A stretch of DNA of 64,000 nucleotides from Agaribacterium haliotis (lineage in GTDB: Bacteria; Pseudomonadota; Gammaproteobacteria; Pseudomonadales; Cellvibrionaceae), in contig NZ_NKQJ01000005.1 of assembly GCF_002312815.1 (NCBI RefSeq), positions 198,541 through 262,540 on the forward strand. Reading direction: 5' to 3'. The notes below the pieces were generated by a model. It ran no database searches, was not told where the DNA came from, and saw only the letters and a program-made list of their open reading frames with translations. The position numbers and the translations under genes are program-made. Numbering within the stretch: position 1 is the first letter of the stretch; every line of letters starts with the position of its first letter. Below are positions 57,833 to 64,000 of the stretch, one piece after another.

Positions 57833-60800
57833 TTAAGATTCCGATTCTAAGCGTGAAAAGAGTGTTTCTTCGTCTTCTTCCTCTTCGTCTTCCAGCTGAC
57901 GCTGATCGCGAGGCATTAAGATAGAAACATCTTCATAGGCGTAGTTGTAAATACTGCTAAAGACTGCCGGGTCAATTTCTTCAGCGGATTCAACTTCAAT
58001 AATTAGTGAAGCCAAACCGACCGAAATGGATGTATCGGCAAGGTCATTGGTTGTCTCCAAATTAAACTGGAAACCACTGGCCGGTAATGGGCGGAAACCA
58101 CTACCAAAAATAACCGTTACTGTTTCATCCACACCGAGCACTAACGGGCGTTTACGTGAGCCGCCCAAACCACCGGTTGTGCCAACCTCAAGGTTCACCG
58201 CAACAATATCCGGGTGATAAATACTAACCGGGTCGGGCCCAGCCGCAAGCGCACCGTCGTTAACATGGATGGTGACATTGCCAATATAACGGCCGGCGTC
58301 AACCACGCCGCCTGCATCGCGGGTTCCAGTTACGCCCGCTTGATAATTGGTATTGGCTTTGCTGCTTGAGTTATTGATCAGCGTCACTGTGCCGGTGTTA
58401 TCGAGATAGATATCCCCCTGGTTAATCAGCGCTTCGATATTAACTGCGGAATTATTGCTAATGCCAATTTCACCGCTGCCGTTTGCCAGATTGAGATTGG
58501 CCACCTGCATTTCTACCCGGTTCTGATTGGAGCCAAAACCACTTCCGGTATCGACATACAGGCTGTCTGCAACAATGTTCAACAGCTGGTTGTCACCGCT
58601 GTCATTGACATCATTAAAGCGGCCACCGACGGCCAGCGTTACGGTTTGCCCGGCTTCAAGCAAGGTTGCGTTCAGGTCATTGGCCACCGTCATAGTGATA
58701 TCGCCCGTTGCGCTAACCGAACTTAAACTGCCCATATTCAGCGCGCCGCCGGCATTAAAGACCGAAGACGCCGAACTGATCTGGCCATTTAAATTTAGCT
58801 CCGCAGCGGATGACAATAAAAAGCTACCGTTAGTTACCGTAACGTCGGCATTTTGCTCAACTGATCCGGCACTGATGCTCATACTTTCCGCACTGGAGCT
58901 AAGCGTCGCCTGCGCGTTTTGTACAAAACTGCCGGAAACATTAATAGCACCGTCACCGGTGAGTGTAAGCGGCGCGTCGAGCTGTAAACCACCATTGCTG
59001 ACATCGATGGCCAACGCACCGGCATTGACTTCACCAAGCAAGATTGTGTCTTGAGATTGCAGACTTAGCTGTTCGCCGGCATTAATTTGCGTACGCAGTA
59101 CATCGGTTTCGATCGCCCCGGCACTGCTGACGATGCTCATTGTATTTTGCGCACTCAGCGAACCTGCAAAGACCGCATCGTTGGCAACATTGATATATAA
59201 ATTCGCCGCATCAATCGTTGTGCCAGCTGCCTGGCTCAAGCTGCCTGCAAGAAGATGCACATCACCTGCACTGCCATTGGCGGCGCTCTCATCAACGGCG
59301 TCTAAATTGGCGGCCAAGCTCAAAGCCGAACTTCCGGCATCGAGGTAAATCGCTTCCAATGACCCTGCGCTAACAGTAATCGGTGCGTTAACTTCAATGC
59401 CTTCGGCAACAATGCGCACTGAACTGTCTGCACTTAGAGCGTGGTTAATAAGCGCAGCATCATTGGCAGCATTTAAATTAACACTTGCAGCGCGAATGTC
59501 ACCCAGGCTTCTAAGGGCATTGCCATTGACGCTTAAATCACCGAGTAAGTTTGCCTGAAGCTGAGTAGCCGCCGCTGTGTTTTCAATCGTTGCATTATTG
59601 CCATTTAACAAACTAATCGATGCGATGTTGTTGGCGTCGTGATCAAAGAGCAAGTCACTGTCATCTGCGCCTATCCAACTAAAGCGATCAACAACAATGG
59701 CGCCCTCATCACTGACATCACCTGTCGTTGTCAGATTAAATTCTGTGGCAATAAGAGATGCGAGTGTGGTTTCACTGTTTTGCAAATCAATGCGCGACGC
59801 TTCGAGGTACAAAGGCCCTAACAGTTCATTGCTGTTGTTGAGCTCAATATTGCCACTTGCTTTAATCGCAACCGCTTGAGCTGCACTCAGCACATTTGAA
59901 TCGCTGACATCACCATTGCTGACATCCAGGTCAATACGCTCGCTGGCGCCGCTTAATGCAGCAATATTGACACTGCCGTTTTGCGCTATCCAGGTCTCGC
60001 CATTTAGATCACTCAAATGAAGATTGTTTACTGCCGTTTGCAAACGCTGATCACTGGCGCCAACGTCCTCGGTATTTAGCAGATACAAATCCCCGGTTGA
60101 AAGCAGGCCGTCGCCGTAAACACTGGCATCCTGAATGGTAATGGATGCGCTGGTTGTTAACTGCGTTTCAATATTGAGTTTATCGTCGCTGGTTAGATCA
60201 AGCACTAAGTGCTCGGCATCATCAAAAGCCAGCGGCGTTAGTTCATCGATATAAACAGTACTATTATTAATACGCACATCGGAATTCGCAGCCGCAGCTA
60301 AAGCAACACTAATAGTCTCGAGAGACAGGCTGTTGTCAATCGCCTCAACCTCGCTGTAGAAAACCCGATAGAGGAAATCCTGCCCCGCTTCGGTATGGCT
60401 GAGCTCAAGGCTCGGGTCACCCGTAACGGGTACCTTGTAGGCAAGGTCATAACGATCACTGCCCTGAGCCGTTAATTCAATAACGTCAATATCTGTATCG
60501 GCAGCACTTCCGCCAACAAAGGTAATCGACTCATCCGCGCCGCGATCAATGCTTACCTGCAGTAAATCACTGCCCGCGCCACCACTAATCAAACCGGAAA
60601 CCGAACCCGCCTCTTGCACAATAAAACGATCACTTTCGCTGCCGCCGTAAAGTGAGCTAAAACCACTAAAGCTCAAGCTTGAATCGCCAACTAAGGTGCC
60701 GCTATTGGCGCCGCTAACTGTCCAGGTGTTGGCAGCATCGGCGGCATAAAAATGCCCGCTGCCATTGGCGATGTAGTTTTCAAAATTCAGATAACCTTCA

Positions 60801-63800
60801 GAGCTATCACCCTCTCTTACCACAACATCGGCAATCGAACCGAAGTTGATCGTGTCTTGCTCAAGGTTGCCTTGGGCGCCGCCATCAATGGTGCCGCTGA
60901 GCACTTGCGAGCCGGTAAAAGTAACCGTGTCGGCACGGCTGCCACCGACAATGTGCTGGAAGTTATTAAAACGTACATCGCTGTTTAATACGCCATTGGC
61001 TTCACCGGTAATGGCCCAACTGTTTTCAGTGTTGGCACCGACAATGGTATTGCCCTGCTGGCCGGCATTGACACTAATGTCATTTAACTCAGAGACATAA
61101 AGTGTCGGCAGCGTCGCGTGCACATAAGTGTCGTTGAAGCTTACGGCTAAAGCTTCAGTTGGCGCGCTGAACTCAAGTGTATCGGCTACGCCATTGTCAC
61201 TATTTACGCCGCCCGATATAGAGCGCAATTCGGCAAAATTACCAGAGCTATCGAGCCCACTGACAACAAAGGTATCTGCCGCACTACCACCGGTTAAAAA
61301 CGCGAAACCACTAAAGCTCAGAGTATCGCCACTTGCCGTGCTCAGAAGATTTTGAGCCGCCGGGGCGATAAGCCAGTTGTTTGTTTCGTCTGCACCTATT
61401 AATTCACCTGTCGCCAAACCCTGATCGCGGTGGGTATTTTCGAGGTGCTCAATGGCACTTATTTGCAAGACACCGGCATCGGAACTTGCGCCAAGTTTGA
61501 CGGATTGATTAGCAAGATTATCTAGCTGCACAGAATCGCCGAGGCCGCTTTCGTCGCTACCACCGTCGACCACACCTGCAACAATAGCGCCGTCAAAAAT
61601 AAACTGATCGTTCTGACTGCCACCTTGCAGCGAGTCGATACCACTAAATAACAATTGCTCAGATGCAAAACTTAAACTGCGCGCACTGCTTGTAACGGAC
61701 CAGCTGTTGTCAAAATCGCCGGCGATCAAACGATGCGTATCACCCTGTTCAACCGACAGGTTTTCAATGCTCCAAATTTCAACGGTGCTCGAGCTCAAAC
61801 CTGCAGATTCACTGAGCGCAAAGCTCCACGGCGTCACGCTGCTCTGGGAGCCATTTTCGACACGAATCGTGTCTGCGCCGCCACCGCCGTGAATCAAGCC
61901 ATTAAATGATGGTGTTGCCGAACTGAAGTCAAAAACAAACTCATCGACAGCACTGTTACCATGCAGCGCGCTGGCACCACTAAAACTTAGTGCACCGCTG
62001 TTTGTGCTAATACGGCCTTGATTGCTACCGCTGATCACCCAGCTGACATTGTGCTCCGGGCCATAAATATGGTGTGACGAAGCTTCATTTAATTGCAGGG
62101 CCTCAAAACCGTAAATCGCAATATCGTGACCGCCGTCGTGCTCAATGCCAATAGCGATATCAAGCAGTGAGTCGGCCACGTTTAATTGATCACCTGAGGC
62201 ATCTTGTTCATCGCCGGCGTCAATCGACAGATAGTTATTGCTATTTAAATTAAAGATATCCGTCGCTGCGCCACCGGCTACGCTGTCGATATTGTTTGCG
62301 CTTAACACCAGCGCACTATTACTAAACAACTCGACACTGCCATTGGCGTTGAGCTGCCACTCGTAAGTGCCGGTGTCTGCACTCATCAGGCTAACGTTCT
62401 GCGCATCGGCAAAACTGAGCTCACTGACATTGGCGATATCAATAAAGTTACCGAGGCGGCGAGAATTTACATGCTGCTCAGTTATTTCATCGGCAACACC
62501 GCCGCCGGTTAAACCCGGGTAGACCTGCTGGGCGCTTAAATCGTTCACACCAAAGCTAATTGCCGTGCGCGCTTCGGCGCTTGTTGTCATCGCAATGCTT
62601 GAATCAAAGGCAATCGCGTTGGCGCCACCCGCACCGTTAATGGTGCCATTTTCCAGCCAGCCTCCGGGGCCAAAAATAAAGTGATCGGCGCTATCGTTAC
62701 CGATTAAGTTGTTAACATTTTCAAAGTTAAAGACATAAGCCTCGCCCTTATCGTCCAAAACAGGAATCGTTAACTCACCGGTATTGCGATCTGAAATACG
62801 CCAGGTGTTAACCAAATCTGGCTGTGCAGCGTCGTAAAAATCATCGGAATTAAGGCGCACAATGACATTGTCGTTACCAATAACGGCACTGTACTGAGGC
62901 GTAATATCAACAACAATCAGCTCGGTGCGGCCAGAGTAATCCAGGGTAATATTACCGGTGGTTAAGAAACCATAACTCAGTTCGCTATTGGCATCGGCGG
63001 TAAGCTTGGTATCGCCATAGGTAATCAGCGCGCCAAAATGCTCAAAGTTATAGGTATTGCTGTTGCCGTTTAAGGTGGTTACCACGCTGCCTTCGTTATC
63101 GCCAATCAGATTAATATCACTGTTATCGGCCGTAGGCAGAGCCAACCAATTATTGCTTTCGCTCGACAAACCTTTTTCATGGCCATTAACGCTGTCGTGA
63201 TGGCCAACAAAGTTTTCAATAGCATCAACGTGTACACGCTCAAGCCCGGCAACTTCAGCACTAAACTCACCCAGAGAAGCATCATCAAAATACACCACAA
63301 CACCATCAGTATGGTTACTGACATTGAGCGTATCGTCGCCATCGCCACCATTAATTTCACCCGACCAGCCAAAATCACCGCTGCTTAGTGTGAAGGTATC
63401 GGCACTAGCGGAGCCGACGATGTTTTCAAAGCTGCTAAATACCGTGCCATCAACATTGCCGTTGCCATCGGAGCTAAGACTCCAGCTCGCTTGCTGGGTG
63501 TAAGTAAAGCGATCAATACCGTCCCCACCATTAATAGCGGAAACTGAGGCATCTAAGCTAAATTCATCGGCACCGTCACCGCCGTTGATGGTGCCGGTAA
63601 AACCGTTGCCACCAACATTAACACTGTCGCTCAGTGCTGAACCATTGAGCACATCAACACTGCTAAAGCTAACTAAGTTGTTAGAGCTGTCGGCAGTGAC
63701 GCTGTTATTGCTTGAGCCGTCGATCGACCACGTGGCCGTTTCTGAACTGTCGGCACTTAAGCTGTCCGTGCCGGCACTGTCGGTAATGGTGAGGCTTTGG

Positions 63801-64000
63801 TTGCTGCCGCTGAAATTAAGTGTGTAGACATCGTTGCCCGCACCGCCTTCAACATTAATGCCGCCAGCTTGAATAGCAAAAGTATCAATGCCCGAACCTG
63901 CGGTAAATTGGGTCATGCCCTTTAAGGTAAATTTGCCATCAACGCTGGAGCTATCGCCGTTCACGACCCAGTTCACGCCGCTTGTATCCGAGCTGTAATC
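57833..64000 (-). CDS. Giant two-partner-secretion adhesin (TpsA-like), C-terminal part, open at window edge
   Basis: The frame is open through the right edge, so the gene is partial. At least 2055 residues are present and the N-terminal TPS secretion domain lies outside. Numbering from the Val codon at 63976, residues 1-1140 consist of about ten modules, each with a W-x-[IV], an F-x-x-[FI]-x-x-L-x-G-G-S-x-x-D-x-F strand and a G-G-x-G-x-D turn. Residues about 1240-1870 form a plain beta-helix pattern (short LNL/INAG repeats). The C-terminus (GFRPLPASGFQFNLETTN ... DQRQLEDEEEEDEE) is acidic. It is 3 bp from the TpsB gene, its likely exporter. Cysteine is rare or absent, as expected for this class. 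Confidence 0.85.
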   Translation of the reverse strand, partial: DYSSDTSGVNWVVNGDSSSVDGKFTLKGMTQFTAGSGIDTFAIQAGGINVEGGAGNDVYTLNFSGSNQSLTITDSAGTDSLSADSSETATWSIDGSSNNSVTADSSNNLVSFSSVDVLNGSALSDSVNVGGNGFTGTINGGDGADEFSLDASVSAINGGDGIDRFTYTQQASWSLSSDGNGNVDGTVFSSFENIVGSASADTFTLSSGDFGWSGEINGGDGDDTLNVSNHTDGVVVYFDDASLGEFSAEVAGLERVHVDAIENFVGHHDSVNGHEKGLSSESNNWLALPTADNSDINLIGDNEGSVVTTLNGNSNTYNFEHFGALITYGDTKLTADANSELSYGFLTTGNITLDYSGRTELIVVDITPQYSAVIGNDNVIVRLNSDDFYDAAQPDLVNTWRISDRNTGELTIPVLDDKGEAYVFNFENVNNLIGNDSADHFIFGPGGWLENGTINGAGGANAIAFDSSIAMTTSAEARTAISFGVNDLSAQQVYPGLTGGGVADEITEQHVNSRRLGNFIDIANVSELSFADAQNVSLMSADTGTYEWQLNANGSVELFSNSALVLSANNIDSVAGGAATDIFNLNSNNYLSIDAGDEQDASGDQLNVADSLLDIAIGIEHDGGHDIAIYGFEALQLNEASSHHIYGPEHNVSWVISGSNQGRISTNSGALSFSGASALHGNSAVDEFVFDFSSATPSFNGLIHGGGGADTIRVENGSQSSVTPWSFALSESAGLSSSTVEIWSIENLSVEQGDTHRLIAGDFDNSWSVTSSARSLSFASEQLLFSGIDSLQGGSQNDQFIFDGAIVAGVVDGGSDESGLGDSVQLDNLANQSVKLGASSDAGVLQISAIEHLENTHRDQGLATGELIGADETNNWLIAPAAQNLLSTASGDTLSFSGFAFLTGGSAADTFVVSGLDSSGNFAELRSISGGVNSDNGVADTLEFSAPTEALAVSFNDTYVHATLPTLYVSELNDISVNAGQQGNTIVGANTENSWAITGEANGVLNSDVRFNNFQHIVGGSRADTVTFTGSQVLSGTIDGGAQGNLEQDTINFGSIADVVVREGDSSEGYLNFENYIANGSGHFYAADAANTWTVSGANSGTLVGDSSLSFSGFSSLYGGSESDRFIVQEAGSVSGLISGGAGSDLLQVSIDRGADESITFVGGSAADTDIDVIELTAQGSDRYDLAYKVPVTGDPSLELSHTEAGQDFLYRVFYSEVEAIDNSLSLETISVALAAAANSDVRINNSTVYIDELTPLAFDDAEHLVLDLTSDDKLNIETQLTTSASITIQDASVYGDGLLSTGDLYLLNTEDVGASDQRLQTAVNNLHLSDLNGETWIAQNGSVNIAALSGASERIDLDVSNGDVSDSNVLSAAQAVAIKASGNIELNNSNELLGPLYLEASRIDLQNSETTLASLIATEFNLTTTGDVSDEGAIVVDRFSWIGADDSDLLFDHDANNIASISLLNGNNATIENTAAATQLQANLLGDLSVNGNALRSLGDIRAASVNLNAANDAALINHALSADSSVRIVAEGIEVNAPITVSAGSLEAIYLDAGSSALSLAANLDAVDESAANGSAGDVHLLAGSLSQAAGTTIDAANLYINVANDAVFAGSLSAQNTMSIVSSAGAIETDVLRTQINAGEQLSLQSQDTILLGEVNAGALAIDVSNGGLQLDAPLTLTGDGAINVSGSFVQNAQATLSSSAESMSISAGSVEQNADVTVTNGSFLLSSAAELNLNGQISSASSVFNAGGALNMGSLSSVSATGDITMTVANDLNATLLEAGQTVTLAVGGRFNDVNDSGDNQLLNIVADSLYVDTGSGFGSNQNRVEMQVANLNLANGSGEIGISNNSAVNIEALINQGDIYLDNTGTVTLINNSSSKANTNYQAGVTGTRDAGGVVDAGRYIGNVTIHVNDGALAAGPDPVSIYHPDIVAVNLEVGTTGGLGGSRKRPLVLGVDETVTVIFGSGFRPLPASGFQFNLETTNDLADTSISVGLASLIIEVESAEEIDPAVFSSIYNYAYEDVSILMPRDQRQLEDEEEEDEETLFSRLESES

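Noticed and set aside
57833..64000. Contact-dependent inhibition (CdiA) toxin
   Set aside because: No toxin-entry motif was seen, the C-terminus is an acidic tail, and the next gene is the TpsB pore rather than an immunity gene.

Overview
The window reads as chromosomal DNA of a marine-type gammaproteobacterium in the Pseudomonadales/Cellvibrionales neighbourhood. The basis is gene content and order: smc-zipA-ligA in one run, an NAD-glutamate dehydrogenase of about 180 kDa followed by a DUF2835 protein and pyrD, topA with small downstream genes, and uup next to slt are arrangements I associate with Pseudomonas and its relatives. A DUF1592/DUF1552 secreted pair and a giant two-partner-secretion adhesin are more typical of marine relatives. 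I see no insertion sequence, prophage, rRNA operon or CRISPR array. Assignments come from motif recognition, not from database searches.

Layout. 0-2.3 kb: the end of a DUF1592-type protein, a Tat-exported DUF1552 protein and a small unknown gene. 2.3-10.2 kb, minus strand: a patatin lipase, NfeD and SPFH membrane-quality proteins, FadD, an acyl-CoA dehydrogenase, an AraC regulator and small unknown genes, which together suggest lipid and fatty-acid turnover. 10.2-17.5 kb, minus strand: a lytic transglycosylase lipoprotein, ligA, zipA and smc (DNA ligation, division, chromosome condensation). 17.7-19.4 kb: ccmI and ccmH without the rest of the cytochrome c maturation operon. 19.6-19.8 kb: tRNA-Val and tRNA-Asp with a clear promoter and terminator. 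20.1-26.8 kb: a DUF2489 protein, then pyrD, DUF2835 and NAD-GDH on the minus strand. 26.9-34.3 kb: a complete MoxR-DUF58-DUF4381-VWA-VWA/TPR-BatD operon. 34.3-34.9 kb: a leader dense in inverted repeats and a small secreted protein.

35.0-43.0 kb: two small genes, topA, two unknown membrane proteins, a universal stress protein, a 17-bp tandem array and uup. 43.2-46.0 kb: slt, an unknown helical protein and a glutaredoxin-like protein. 46.0-48.4 kb: a tandem-FHA membrane protein bracketed by two different 15-bp tandem arrays and divergent from a PP2C phosphatase. 48.5-55.0 kb: five tightly packed genes (YbhN/AglD-type membrane protein, GT2, GT39, a PAP2-GT39 fusion, PAP2) that look like one machine for lipid-linked sugar synthesis, transfer to a periplasmic acceptor and phosphate removal. 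55.1-64.0 kb: a DUF481 outer-membrane protein, then on the minus strand a giant adhesin, open at the window edge, and its TpsB secretion pore.

The most noteworthy items are the glycan cluster with its PAP2-GT39 fusion, the adhesin's repeat module of about 80-115 residues with embedded RTX-like glycine/aspartate motifs, the short tandem arrays around the FHA gene, and the inverted-repeat leader downstream of the bat-type operon.
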